Shown here: positions 33,491-42,026 of the stretch, in pieces
Position numbering within the stretch: the first letter of the stretch is position 1
Layout: each line of letters begins with the position of its first letter
DNA from: Pseudoclavibacter sp. 13-3
Lineage (GTDB): Bacteria > Actinomycetota > Actinomycetes > Actinomycetales > Microbacteriaceae
Assembly: GCF_021168475.1 (NCBI RefSeq)
Contig: NZ_JAJOZT010000001.1
Coordinates: forward strand, 62,001-126,000
Length of the DNA stretch: 64,000 nucleotides
Direction of reading: 5' to 3'
The notes under the pieces: model-generated
Told to the model about the DNA's origin: nothing
The model's input: the letters and a program-made list of their open reading frames with translations, nothing else
Database searches by the model: none
Made by a program: the position numbers and the translations under genes

Positions 33491-35226
33491 GGGGCGAGAG
33501 CGAGCATCCGACGACAGGACGCGTCGAACCGGAGTGGCATCGGCTGAACCCCCGCACGGCTCTGGTCGGGGTCGTCAATCTGCTGCTGCGCGGCGTACCG
33601 GTCGCGATCGCGGCGATCGTGCTGAAGAACGCAGGTGACGGCTTTCCCTTCGCATTCGTGGCGCTGATGGTCGGCCTGCTGCTGCAGCCGGTGAGCTATC
33701 TCGTTCGGTATGCGACGTTCCGGTATCGCTTCACCGAGCGTGAATTCGAGGTCACGTCGGGGCTGCTCTCGCGAACGCGACATCGGGTGCCGCTCGAGCG
33801 CATCCGCACGGTCGAGATCGAGTCGCGGCTGCTGCACCGGCTGCTTCGGGTCTCGGTGGTGAACATCGCGACGGGTGAGGCCAAGGCCGATCAGCGGATC
33901 AAGCTCGACGCCGTCGACCAGAATCATGCCGAGACGCTCCGAGGCCTGCTGCTGCGCCAGCGTGCTCCGCAGGATCGGCAGATCGTGCCCGCCGGCGGGC
34001 GGCCGAACGCAGCCGGGGGTGCGGAGACGTCTCGCTCAGAGCCGGGGCATCCATCGACACTGCAGCGTAGCGTGGACGAGCGTGGTGTCTCGAACACGGC
34101 GCGCGACGACGTTGAGACCCCGATCGTCGCGCTGCACGGGCGCTGGGCGTTCTACGAGATCTTCACGGTGCGCACGCTGACGATCCCGCTGATTCTGTTC
34201 GGTGCCTTCTGGCAGCTCGTCGAGAACTTCAACCTGCTGAGCGGTGAGCAGATCGAGGGTCTGTACACGTCTGCGCAGCGTGCGTTCGTCGGGCTCGCGC
34301 TCGCGGCGCCGCTCGTGGTCACCGTGCTCGTGCTGATGAGTCTTGGCGCGATCACACTCTTCTTCGTGAACTGGTGGGGCTTCACCCTGGTGCGCAGCGG
34401 TCACCGGTTCGTCTCGCGTCGCGGTCTGCTGACGACGAAGACCTCGGCCGTCGACGCACGACGGATCCGGGGCATCACAATGAGCGATTCGATCGTGATG
34501 CGGCTGGTGCGGGGCGTACAGCTGGTGCCCATCACGACCGGTCTCGGCGGGCTCGGCACGTCGAGCGGCACAGGCGGCGGGCCAGCCTCGAACGACGCGC
34601 GGCTGCTGCCGACGGTCGGTCGTGCCGAGGCGCACACCCTCGCCGAGATTCTGCTGGGTGACTGCGATGGCGGACGCGACGGCGACCTTGTCACGGATCT
34701 GCCGGGGAACCGCATGCCGACCGATGATCAGCTGTTTCGCGGAGGATGGCTGCATCGGCACCCCCTCGTTGCGCTGCGGCGGCGGCTGATTCGGCTCTGG
34801 ATCTGGGACCTCGTTCTCGCGGCGGTCTGTGCAGTGTTCGTCTTCGGTCTGGGGTGGTCGGCCAGTCTGCTCTGGGCGCCTGCGGCTCTCGCGGTGCTGC
34901 ACATCGGCGTTGCGATCGGTGACTACCGCCAGCTCGGACACCGGCTGATCGTCGTTGACGCTCGCGGAGCATCTGGAAGAACCCTCGAGAGACCGACGAT
35001 CTGTGTGCGGCACGGCTTCGTGCTGCGCAAGGTGCACCTGCTGCAGCTGCGAGGTGTCTGCGGCGTCGCCGTCGATCAGTCCTGGCTGCAGCGACGTGCC
35101 GGAGTTGCCACGGTCACCTTCAGCACCGCGGCCGGCGAGCACGCCTACCGTGTGCGCGACTGCAGTGAACGTCAGGCTGCCGAGATCCTGCGTGCAGCCG
35201 CCGGCGACGAAGCGCTGAGCCGCTGA
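33487..35226 (+). CDS. Multi-PH-domain membrane protein (YdbT-like)
   Basis: 579 aa. Several membrane helices (LLLRGVPVAIAAIVL, LLLQPVSYLV, LVVTVLVLMSLGAITLFFVNW and another pair near 435-470) alternate with three repeats of the bPH2 pattern, for example YRFTEREFEVTSGLLSRTRH followed by RVPLERIRTVEI, and FTLVRSGHRFVSRRGLLTTK with RRIRGI. This three-domain layout matches YdbT, the partner of the YdbS-like protein encoded just upstream (ATGA overlap). The complex's function is not known. Confidence 0.82.
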   Translation: MRGESEHPTTGRVEPEWHRLNPRTALVGVVNLLLRGVPVAIAAIVLKNAGDGFPFAFVALMVGLLLQPVSYLVRYATFRYRFTEREFEVTSGLLSRTRHRVPLERIRTVEIESRLLHRLLRVSVVNIATGEAKADQRIKLDAVDQNHAETLRGLLLRQRAPQDRQIVPAGGRPNAAGGAETSRSEPGHPSTLQRSVDERGVSNTARDDVETPIVALHGRWAFYEIFTVRTLTIPLILFGAFWQLVENFNLLSGEQIEGLYTSAQRAFVGLALAAPLVVTVLVLMSLGAITLFFVNWWGFTLVRSGHRFVSRRGLLTTKTSAVDARRIRGITMSDSIVMRLVRGVQLVPITTGLGGLGTSSGTGGGPASNDARLLPTVGRAEAHTLAEILLGDCDGGRDGDLVTDLPGNRMPTDDQLFRGGWLHRHPLVALRRRLIRLWIWDLVLAAVCAVFVFGLGWSASLLWAPAALAVLHIGVAIGDYRQLGHRLIVVDARGASGRTLERPTICVRHGFVLRKVHLLQLRGVCGVAVDQSWLQRRAGVATVTFSTAAGEHAYRVRDCSERQAAEILRAAAGDEALSR

Positions 35227-35255
35227 CTCGGTGAGCAGCACGACGAGCAGACCGA

Positions 35256-35594
35256 TCAGGCGTTGCCTTCCACCCAGTCGCGCAGGTGTTTCAAAGGTAC
35301 CGCCGCGCTCTGCCCGAGCTCGGTCAGCGCGTACTCGACGCGGGAGGGAACCTCAGCGTAGACCGTGCGTGTGACCAGGCCGTGCGCTTCGAGTCGCTTG
35401 AGTGTCTGCGACAGCACCTTCGGGCTGATGCCCTCAAGGCGACGTTTGAGCTCGCCGTTGCGCAGCGCGCCGTCTTCGAGGGCGCCGATCGCCAACGCGC
35501 TCCACTTGTTCGCGAGCAGATCGAGCATGTCTCGACAGGGGCACATCGTTGCATAGACGTCGTTGCGTGCGCATTGGAGCTCAGTGACGGTCAT
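35256..35594 (-). CDS. HxlR (DUF24)-family transcriptional regulator, QorR-like
   Basis: 112 aa from the ATG at 35594. A winged helix-turn-helix protein with the family hallmark CPCRDMLDLLANKWSALAIGALEDG, where Cys18 is the conserved redox cysteine of QorR/YodB-type regulators; Cys8 and Cys20 are further thiols. GELKRRLEGISPKVLSQTLKRL is the recognition region. Divergent from a zinc-free quinone oxidoreductase-type gene with a perfect palindrome between them (35603-35619). This arrangement matches QorR and qor2 in Corynebacterium, where oxidation of the cysteine releases DNA and induces the oxidoreductase. Expected to repress both genes. Confidence 0.85.
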   Translation of the reverse strand: MTVTELQCARNDVYATMCPCRDMLDLLANKWSALAIGALEDGALRNGELKRRLEGISPKVLSQTLKRLEAHGLVTRTVYAEVPSRVEYALTELGQSAAVPLKHLRDWVEGNA

Positions 35595-35602
35595 GAATCC
35601 AT

Positions 35603-35619
35603 GGTATCTCAAAGATACC
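35603..35619. promoter_or_regulatory. HxlR operator palindrome
   Basis: GGTATCT-caa-AGATACC is a perfect 7-bp inverted repeat with a 3-bp spacer in the 70-bp gap between the HxlR regulator and the oxidoreductase. It starts nine bases from the regulator start. Size and place fit an operator controlling both divergent genes. Confidence 0.7.
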
Positions 35620-35664
35620 TGATGACCTTGACGGTAACCACTGCGTTTGCGTCAGTATGATCCC

Positions 35665-36687
35665 ATGATTACGACGACAGCCATCGGCTACGAGAAAAAC
35701 CTGCCCGTCACCGACCCAGAGGCGCTGACCGAACGTGAGGTCGGCGTGCCCGAGCCCGGCCCGCATGATCTGCTGATCGCGGTGGATGCCGTATCGGTGA
35801 ACCCGGTCGATGTGAAGCTGCGTGCGGGCGCCCCTGCAGAGGTTTTCAGAGTGCTCGGGTTCGACGCCGTCGGCACCGTTCGCGCAGTGGGGGCGGAAAC
35901 GACGCTCTTCTCAACGGGTGACCACGTCTTCTATGCCGGAAGCATCGATCGTCCCGGCAGCAACCAGCGTCTGCAGGTGGTCGACGAGCGCATCGTCGGG
36001 CACGCCCCGAAGAGGCTGTCACCCGAAGACGCCGCAGCCCTCCCGCTCACGGCACTCACGGCATGGGAGACGCTCTTCGACCACTTCGGTCTGACGGCGC
36101 AGTCGGCGGGCTCGTTGCTGATCGTCGGTGCGACGGGCGGTGTCGGATCGATCATGGTGCAGCTGGCCGAGGCGCTGCTGCCCGACGTTCAGGTGATCGC
36201 GACGGCTTCAGACGACGAGCGTGCCGAGTGGGTGCGCGAGCTCGGCGCCGAGCACATCGTGAACCATCATCAGAACCTGATCGACCAGGTCACTGCCATC
36301 GCTCCTGAAGGTGTCCACTGGCTGTTCACCGCACATTCGCAGGGGCAGATGGAGACCTACGCGAAGCTCGTCCGCTCCTTCGGACACATCGTGGCGGTCG
36401 ACGACGGGCCTCGAGAGGTGTCGCCACTCAAGAGCAGGAGCATCGCCTGGCACTGGGAGTTCATGTTCACCCGCGCCATGCGCCGTGCGCCAGACATGAT
36501 TCGCCAGCATCGCATCCTCGAGCGGGTCGCCGATCTGGTCGATCGCGGCCTCATCAAGTCAACTGCGGCCGTCAGGCTCTCCCCCATCTCAGCATCCACG
36601 CTGCGCGAGGCGCACGAGATCGTCGAGGCCGGTCATGTGATGGGCAAGGTGGTCGTCAGCGGGTGGGGCGACGAAGTCGAGGGTTGA
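35665..36687 (+). CDS. NADPH-dependent quinone oxidoreductase/zinc-type alcohol dehydrogenase-like protein
   Basis: 340 aa from the ATG at 35665; the frame is open a little upstream (to 35647) without a ribosome binding site. A MDR-superfamily protein: N-terminal GroES-like part (AVSVNPVDVKLRAGAP), nucleotide-binding LLIVGATGGVGSIMVQLAEAL, then AEWVRELGAEHIVNH. Structural zinc cysteines are absent, which fits quinone/enone reductases that detoxify electrophiles using NADPH. Divergent from the redox-sensing HxlR regulator, so it is probably induced by thiol stress. Confidence 0.88.
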   Translation: MITTTAIGYEKNLPVTDPEALTEREVGVPEPGPHDLLIAVDAVSVNPVDVKLRAGAPAEVFRVLGFDAVGTVRAVGAETTLFSTGDHVFYAGSIDRPGSNQRLQVVDERIVGHAPKRLSPEDAAALPLTALTAWETLFDHFGLTAQSAGSLLIVGATGGVGSIMVQLAEALLPDVQVIATASDDERAEWVRELGAEHIVNHHQNLIDQVTAIAPEGVHWLFTAHSQGQMETYAKLVRSFGHIVAVDDGPREVSPLKSRSIAWHWEFMFTRAMRRAPDMIRQHRILERVADLVDRGLIKSTAAVRLSPISASTLREAHEIVEAGHVMGKVVVSGWGDEVEG

Positions 36688-37046
36688 GGGGCACTGACTG
36701 AGTACGTTATTGGACAGGCAAACTCAGCGTGTATGGGGCCAGACGAATCAGTCCGAGACGGACTTGCTGGACACCTCTGCCTAGATCTCGCGTATCGTCA
36801 CAGCGAGTACTCGCGATACCAGGAGTCCGGTGGGACAGCGGCCCGGGTGAGTGCTCTGCGAGCAAGCGCAGACCCGCCAGCACCGTACGAACTGTGGGCG
36901 TCATGTGGTCGGCTTACCGCGAGGCGAAGTGGCCTTGGCCGTGTGGGCCGCGCCCGGCGTCGTCGAGTGTCTGCGTGAAAGGCATAAATCGATTCGCTCA
37001 GCTCGTTAAACCTCGACTGCAAGACGCGTGGCAGCTCTTTCGCGTT
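36688..37046. other. Intergenic stretch without recognisable gene
   Basis: 359 bp between the oxidoreductase and the GyrI-like gene, whose coding directions converge. Short open frames run on both strands but none has a credible ribosome binding site plus family resemblance. Base composition is uneven and slightly lower in GC than its neighbours. It may hold gene remnants or a terminator; none is clear. Confidence 0.4.
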
Positions 37047-37673
37047 CTACACCGAGGCTCGGGTGACGGGTTGGCGGAGGATGGTGCGGAGTCTGTCAGG
37101 GGCGACCTTGCGGAAGTCGCTGAGGTAAATCTCGTGGTGCTTTCCGCTCAGGCTGAGCCCCTGACTGGGAACGAACTCATGATGGAGCTCTTCCAGCACG
37201 GCTGCTTCATCATCGAAAGAACCGACGTGCAGCGTCTGGACGCACAGCCCCTCGGCGAGCGTCTCGATCCGTACCTCTTCCAGACGATCGACCGGCCCTT
37301 TGGCTTTGACGGTCTCAACGGCCGCGGCGAACATCGCCTCGTCGATCCAGTCGGGAACCATGAGCATCAGCGTCCAGTCCCACTGCGATTTGTCTCTGGC
37401 CGTGGTGAACGCATCCATGTCCTCCGCCCACCACAAGCCCTCCAACGGCGGCACCACGTAGTCGCGGCTGAGTTCGCGTTTGCTGGCGAACTTCAGCTTG
37501 TAGGCTACAGGGTACAGCGCCCGCAAGGCCTGTGCGTATGCCCGCGAGGTGTTGGGGTCGCCGTGCCCGTCGATCATGAGATACCGCATCACGGGTATCT
37601 GGATGACTCTGAACTGGCCGCGCTTGGCCTGGTAGCTGTCGAGGGTCTTCTTGAAGTCGATCTTCTCAGTCAT
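37047..37673 (-). CDS. GyrI-like small-molecule-binding domain protein
   Basis: 208 aa from an ATG at 37673 with a GGGGAG ribosome binding site. The opening MTEKIDFKKTLDSYQAKRG and the following IQIPVMRYLMIDGHGDPN, ALRALYPVAYKLKF and GLWWAEDMDAF match stand-alone GyrI-like proteins. The fold binds small hydrophobic molecules in the AraC/BmrR family; stand-alone members may be drug binding or hydrolase-like proteins. No DNA-binding domain is present. The substrate is unknown. Confidence 0.8.
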   Translation of the reverse strand: MTEKIDFKKTLDSYQAKRGQFRVIQIPVMRYLMIDGHGDPNTSRAYAQALRALYPVAYKLKFASKRELSRDYVVPPLEGLWWAEDMDAFTTARDKSQWDWTLMLMVPDWIDEAMFAAAVETVKAKGPVDRLEEVRIETLAEGLCVQTLHVGSFDDEAAVLEELHHEFVPSQGLSLSGKHHEIYLSDFRKVAPDRLRTILRQPVTRASV

Positions 37674-37841
37674 GCTGCTCCCCTACTCGCGCCGCAATCC
37701 ATGCTCTCTCAGTCTGCAGCAGAAGCAGCGAAGACGAGAAAACAAGCTTCCACCTCGCAGAATCGCCATCGCTTCGAGTCGCCGCGCTCGCCCAACGTGC
37801 GGGGAGAACACCCATGATAGGGGTTCAGACTACGTCTGAAA

Positions 37842-37918
37842 TGGTGGGCCCAGAGGGACTCGAACCCCCGACCCCCTCGGTGTAAACGAGGTGCTCTAAC
37901 CAACTGAGCTATAGGCCC
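37842..37918 (-). tRNA. tRNA-Val (anticodon TAC)
   Basis: The reverse strand folds into a full cloverleaf. The acceptor stem is GGGCCTA with TGGGCCC, the D-arm AGCTCAGTTGGTTAGAGC, the anticodon loop TTTACAC with TAC at the centre, the T-arm GGGGGTTCGAGTCCC, the discriminator A, and an encoded CCA end. The 77-nt count includes the encoded CCA. It reads GTA and other valine codons. Confidence 0.97.
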
Positions 37919-38080
37919 GCGACACCCAACTGTAGCCGAAGTCGCCCCGCATGAGGGCTGGATTCGCACCGGTGGCCACCACCGATTGCTCGAAATAGAC
38001 GCTGTTCGCTCAAAGTCAGCCGTTCTTAAGCGATCCGCGGGGGTGTCGAGCGATCCGTGGTTATCCACCCCACACCCGGT

Positions 38081-38554
38081 TCATAGCTGCCGCGCCCACT
38101 CCTCGTACCACGTCAGCGGCCGCGCTTGCCCCGAGGCGGTCTCGATGCGCGCGCGAACAGCGCCTTCAGCATCCACCGCAAGCGCCGCGCGCCGCGCCGC
38201 GCCTGAGAGATCGTCGAAGGCTTCGCAAGCCTGTGCGAACTCTCCGTGCGGCCAATAGTCAGCCAAAAGGTCGAAGGGTCGCGGCCGTTGGGCCTGCCAG
38301 GCGGCAAGGGTCGGCTGCGGGTCAGTGCTGACGGCCACGATGCGGATGCCCAAGGCCAGCGACGCTCCCGTGAGCTGATCGAGCTCTCCAGCGCACACTG
38401 GCGTGAACGCATGCGGGTAGAACACCACGAACGCAGGCGCACCGAGCAGATCAGACCGACGCACAGACTCCCCATGCTGATTCAGCAGGTCGAAATCCGG
38501 CAGCGCCGCGAGGTGCGGGGCATCGGGTGTCTCAGGGGCGCAGTCGTCAGTCAC
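38081..38554 (-). CDS. Peroxiredoxin (AhpC/TSA family, AhpE/BCP-like)
   Basis: 157 aa from a GTG at 38554. The thioredoxin fold with FVVFYPHAFTPVCAGELDQL carries the peroxidatic Cys in the P-x-x-x-T-x-x-C pattern. It opens with LPDFDLLNQHGESVRRSDLLG, the usual peroxiredoxin N-terminus. It reduces peroxides using a thiol reductant. No second obvious resolving cysteine is visible, so it may be a 1-Cys enzyme like AhpE. Located between tRNA-Val and the ECF S-component. Confidence 0.85.
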   Translation of the reverse strand: MTDDCAPETPDAPHLAALPDFDLLNQHGESVRRSDLLGAPAFVVFYPHAFTPVCAGELDQLTGASLALGIRIVAVSTDPQPTLAAWQAQRPRPFDLLADYWPHGEFAQACEAFDDLSGAARRAALAVDAEGAVRARIETASGQARPLTWYEEWARQL

Positions 38555-38564
38555 GCGCCCAAGC

Positions 38565-39104
38565 CTAGCGCCGCACCGCTCGGGCAACACCGGCACGGGC
38601 CAGCCGGTCTGCGACGCTGATGCCGAGCCAGGTGCCGGCGAGGCTGCTCGCAAGACAGAGCGCGAAGAACACGATCTGCAGACTCACCGGTAGAGTCCAC
38701 AGGTGATAGACCTCGGCCGCGAGTACCGGGTAGAGCACGCCGACGAGGGCAGCTCCCACATAGTGCTGCCACGTGTGCCAACGGCGGTAGGCCAAGATGA
38801 GAAAGCCGATCTCGGCGAAGAACGCCCACCAGACGTTGGTCGCGACACTGGCGAACCCGTAGCCAGAGGTCGGAATGAGTGCGATTCCGGAGACGAGCCC
38901 GGTGAGCACTCCTGCCGCGGGCCGCCGCATCAGACGCAGCGCGATGACCGAAGGCAGCAGCCAGACGCCGGCCAAAGCCATACCAGTCACCGGGGCCGCG
39001 GCGAACAAAACGGTTGAGACCCAGTTCGCCGGAAGCAGGATCAATGCCCCGGCCACGCCGATCGCCGCACAGATGAGCAGGTAGGTCGTCGAGACGCGCT
39101 TCAT
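38565..39104 (-). CDS. YkoE-like ECF transporter S-component (second copy)
   Basis: 179 aa from the ATG at 39104, which shares one base with the stop of the siderophore-interacting protein gene (TGATG), so translation is coupled. It is almost wholly hydrophobic, with about five or six helices (ICAAIGVAGALILLPANWVS, LFAAAPVTGMALAGVWLLPS, AAGVLTGLVSGIALI and IVFFALCLASSLAGTWLG). It is a paralogue of 17628-18164. Energy-coupling proteins EcfA/EcfT are not encoded here. Coupling to an iron-siderophore reductase suggests that its ligand could be linked to iron or to a siderophore, which is an inference. Confidence 0.75.
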   Translation of the reverse strand: MKRVSTTYLLICAAIGVAGALILLPANWVSTVLFAAAPVTGMALAGVWLLPSVIALRLMRRPAAGVLTGLVSGIALIPTSGYGFASVATNVWWAFFAEIGFLILAYRRWHTWQHYVGAALVGVLYPVLAAEVYHLWTLPVSLQIVFFALCLASSLAGTWLGISVADRLARAGVARAVRR

Positions 39105-39970
39105 CACTTCTGCTTCGCGGGCATGCGCCAATAGCCGACGAAGCTGATGTGCTCTTTGGGCACTCCCGCTTCGACGAGGTGACGGCGTGCGGAGGTGGGC
39201 AGCGCCTGCTCCCCCACGATGAACGCGTGTACGGGTGGTGCTGGCACCTCGATCTCGCGCAGAGCGGCGAGCGCCAGTGTGCCTGGTTTGGCGTGTGGGT
39301 CGTCGGATGTCTCACGCACGACCCAGTGCACGGTCAGGCCGGCCGGGTGTGCGAATTCGAGAGCGTCATCTGCGGTGGGGACTTCGGCGATGAGTGTGCC
39401 GACGGCATCGTCCGGCAGTGACTCGCAGATGCTCGATACCGCTGGCAGTCCGGTCTCGTCGCTGACGAGCAGCACACGGTCGGTGCCCTGCTCGGGGGTG
39501 AAGACGATGCCCTCGTCGATCAGTGCGACGGGGTCGCCGGGCTGGCAGGTCTGCGCCCACGTGCTGGCGGGGCCTGCGGTGCCGTCTTCGGCTGAGCCGT
39601 GCAGTACGAAGTCGACATCGATCTCTGCGGTGCGGCCGGTCCGCGAATCTGCGGGGCGGAACGCACGCACGGAGTAATTGCGCATGATGGGCCGCACACT
39701 CTGCGGAATCGTCGCGAAGAACTTGAGATACCCCATGGTCTTGTTGGCGTTGGCTGGCACTCGGTCGAGCGCCTCACGCGCATCGTCGGTCGCAGCGGCC
39801 GGTATGAACAGACGGAACCATTGGTCGAATCTCATCGGCTCGAAGAGCGCGCTCTGCCCGCCGCCGAGCGTCACACGCATCCAGTGTGCCGAGATCTGCT
39901 CGGTGCGAACGACTTCGAGACGCAGCAGCTGCTGCCGAGTGGGTTTTCTCATCGTGCTGTATCTGGCCAT
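39104..39970 (-). CDS. Siderophore-interacting protein (FAD-dependent ferric-siderophore reductase)
   Basis: 288 aa from the ATG at 39970 (an ATG at 39982 is an alternative; neither has a strong ribosome binding site). It opens with QQLLRLEVVRTEQISAHWMR, a ferredoxin-reductase-like beta barrel. The FAD motif RNYSVRAFRP (R-x-Y-S) binds flavin, and the NAD(P)H-binding half contains VLLVSDETGLPAVSSI. Such proteins use NADPH or ferredoxin to release iron from ferric siderophores inside the cell. It is immediately upstream of an ECF S-component and coupled to it. The adjacent APC permease is divergent. Confidence 0.85.
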   Translation of the reverse strand: MARYSTMRKPTRQQLLRLEVVRTEQISAHWMRVTLGGGQSALFEPMRFDQWFRLFIPAAATDDAREALDRVPANANKTMGYLKFFATIPQSVRPIMRNYSVRAFRPADSRTGRTAEIDVDFVLHGSAEDGTAGPASTWAQTCQPGDPVALIDEGIVFTPEQGTDRVLLVSDETGLPAVSSICESLPDDAVGTLIAEVPTADDALEFAHPAGLTVHWVVRETSDDPHAKPGTLALAALREIEVPAPPVHAFIVGEQALPTSARRHLVEAGVPKEHISFVGYWRMPAKQK

Positions 39971-40094
39971 GGCAGCAATCATCTGACATTGCTGAGCAAA
40001 GCGGAACCCCGGAGGTCGTCCGCGCCCGGCGATACAATGTAGCGGCTCGGCGTCGTCGCAGGGCAATCCCCACTCTCCTGTCGAAAGGCCCTGC

Positions 40095-41702
40095 GTGATT
40101 TCGTCGCCTCAACTCGATACTGGCAGGCTCAGCACGGTTGATTCGAAACTCGGTACCGGGCCGTCACACGGGCTGCGTCGTCACTTGGGGCGCCTCGACA
40201 TGGTGCTGCTCACGATCGCCGCAACCCTCGGCATCGACACCATTGCCGAGATCGCTACCGGCGGTGGGCTTGAATCACTCACGTGGGTGGTCATTCTTGC
40301 GGTCACATTTCTGTTTCCCTACGGCCTCCTCATCAGCGAGGCCGGCAGCACCTTCCGTCAAGAGGGTGGGCCCTACGTGTGGGTGCGCTTGGCCTTCGGA
40401 CGCTATGCCGGTGGGCTCGCCTCTCTGCTCTACTGGGTCACGAACCCGATCTGGCTCGGCGGTTCGCTCGCATTCATCGCGGCTGCCACGTGGAACGCAC
40501 ACATAGCGCCGCTGCCAGCCGGCAGCCTGCCCGACATCCTGTTCAAACTCTCGTTCGTCTGGCTGGCGATCGGCATCGCGATCATCAGCATTCGATTCGG
40601 CAAGATCCTGATCAACATCGGCGCCATCGTGAAGGTCGGTCTGCTGGCTGTGCTGGTCGTCACTGCTGCGCTCTATGCGCTGCAGCACGGCGTGCAGCCG
40701 ATGGATGCGTCACTTCTGCGACCGACGGCTGGCGGCTTCTTGACCATCGCCCCGGTGCTGTTGTTCGCTCTGTTGGGTTTCGAGGCCGCCAACGGCGCAG
40801 CCGAAGAGATGCGCAACCCGAAACGCGATGTGCCGAGGGCCATCGGTGCGGCTGGCCTGACCTCGGCCGTGTGCCACCTGCTGCCGATTCTGGCTCTTCT
40901 GGCGGTGCTGCCGGCTGAAACGCTGAGTGGCGATTCAGGCATTCTCGACGCACTGGGCGAGGCCTTCACCGTGTACGGACCAGCTCAGCCGGTGCTGCTC
41001 TGGGGCTCGGCCGTCGCCCTGCTGTACATCGTGCTCACGCAGGGCAGCGCGTGGATGATCGCCTCCGACCGTGTGCAGGCCGTCTCTGGGGCGGACGGTG
41101 CCTTTCCCCAGTATTTCGGGCGTTTCAACACGGCGCTGGGCACACCGTTGAGAGTGAACATGCTCTCAGGCGTCATCTCGACGGCGTTCACTCTGGTGGC
41201 GACGTGGGTGGCGACCAGCTCGTCAAACTCTGCGTTCTCCGTCGTGCTCTCAGTCGCGACCACCACACTGCTTCTGAGCTACCTACTCATTCTGCCGTCG
41301 GTGTTGCGGCTGCGTCGTCGGTTCCCAGATATCGAACGCCCCTACGTCGTACCCGGCGGTCGGTGGGGTGCCGTGGGAGCAACCGTCATCACGCTCTTCT
41401 GGATCATCATCGGCTCGTTCGTGGCGCTGGCACCCGGGGTGCTCGAACAGATGTTGGGGCTGCCGTACGACTTTGGCGAGCAGTGGGGCGTCTCCCGTCT
41501 CGCTGTGGAATCACTCACGCTCGGAACGCTGGGTGTCCTGCTGGCCGCACACACCATCGGATACCTGATCGCACGAGGTCATCGGCGTGTGAACCATGAC
41601 GGGCTCACTGCCGAGCAGCTGTTGGAGAACGGGTTCTCTGAGGTCACACGGACGGTGCGCCTCGCCAGAGCGTCTGCTCCGGAAGGCGCACCGCGTCGCT
41701 GA
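40095..41702 (+). CDS. APC family amino-acid permease
   Basis: 535 aa from a GTG at 40095 (GAAAGG site six bases upstream). Twelve-helix amino acid/polyamine/organocation transporter. Signature segments are DMVLLTIAATLGIDTIAEIA (helix 1, glycine-poor form), PYVWVRLAFGRYAGGLASLL, FLTIAPVLLFALLGFEAANG and AEEMRNPKRDVPRAIG, which marks the APC group. It imports an amino acid by proton symport or exchange. The substrate is not apparent; neighbours give no further clue. A basic soluble tail ends the protein. Confidence 0.85.
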   Translation: MISSPQLDTGRLSTVDSKLGTGPSHGLRRHLGRLDMVLLTIAATLGIDTIAEIATGGGLESLTWVVILAVTFLFPYGLLISEAGSTFRQEGGPYVWVRLAFGRYAGGLASLLYWVTNPIWLGGSLAFIAAATWNAHIAPLPAGSLPDILFKLSFVWLAIGIAIISIRFGKILINIGAIVKVGLLAVLVVTAALYALQHGVQPMDASLLRPTAGGFLTIAPVLLFALLGFEAANGAAEEMRNPKRDVPRAIGAAGLTSAVCHLLPILALLAVLPAETLSGDSGILDALGEAFTVYGPAQPVLLWGSAVALLYIVLTQGSAWMIASDRVQAVSGADGAFPQYFGRFNTALGTPLRVNMLSGVISTAFTLVATWVATSSSNSAFSVVLSVATTTLLLSYLLILPSVLRLRRRFPDIERPYVVPGGRWGAVGATVITLFWIIIGSFVALAPGVLEQMLGLPYDFGEQWGVSRLAVESLTLGTLGVLLAAHTIGYLIARGHRRVNHDGLTAEQLLENGFSEVTRTVRLARASAPEGAPRR

Positions 41703-42026
41703 CCTGATCGGTTCGTGCCGGTAGGCGTTGACGCGACGGCAAGCACTGGCACGGCACGCCCACAGCGAGCAGGTGCATGAACACGGCATCGTACACCGTG
41801 TCAGGGAAGCCACCTTCACCCCGTACACTGAGAGGGTCTTTCCACAGTGGAGTGGTGGCGCGCTGTTCGACACGCTCCGGCACCTGCTGTGGCGTTCCCG
41901 TCGGCGCGAGCCGTGCACTCCCGAAGCGATCCAGATCGTATTCGGTCGCTCGGTAAATCCACTGGGTTGCTTGTTGCTTCCCTTACACTGATCTGTGGTC
42001 AACAACCAAACGAAGGTGAGGAACTG
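41703..42026. other. Leader region of aceE
   Basis: 324 bp between the APC permease and aceE. No open frame here looks like a real gene; the frames seen on both strands lack family resemblance. The right end carries GGTGAGGA as the aceE ribosome binding site and a TACACT at 41984-41989 that could be a -10 element, with no good -35 at the usual distance. It may hold the aceE promoter and regulator sites. Confidence 0.4.

Noticed and set aside
36707-36904. Possible small gene between the oxidoreductase and GyrI-like genes
   Set aside because: No ribosome binding site and no recognisable sequence; frames on both strands look random.
41644-42005. Reverse-strand frames upstream of aceE
   Set aside because: No family match and no ribosome binding site; they overlap the end of the APC gene in antisense.
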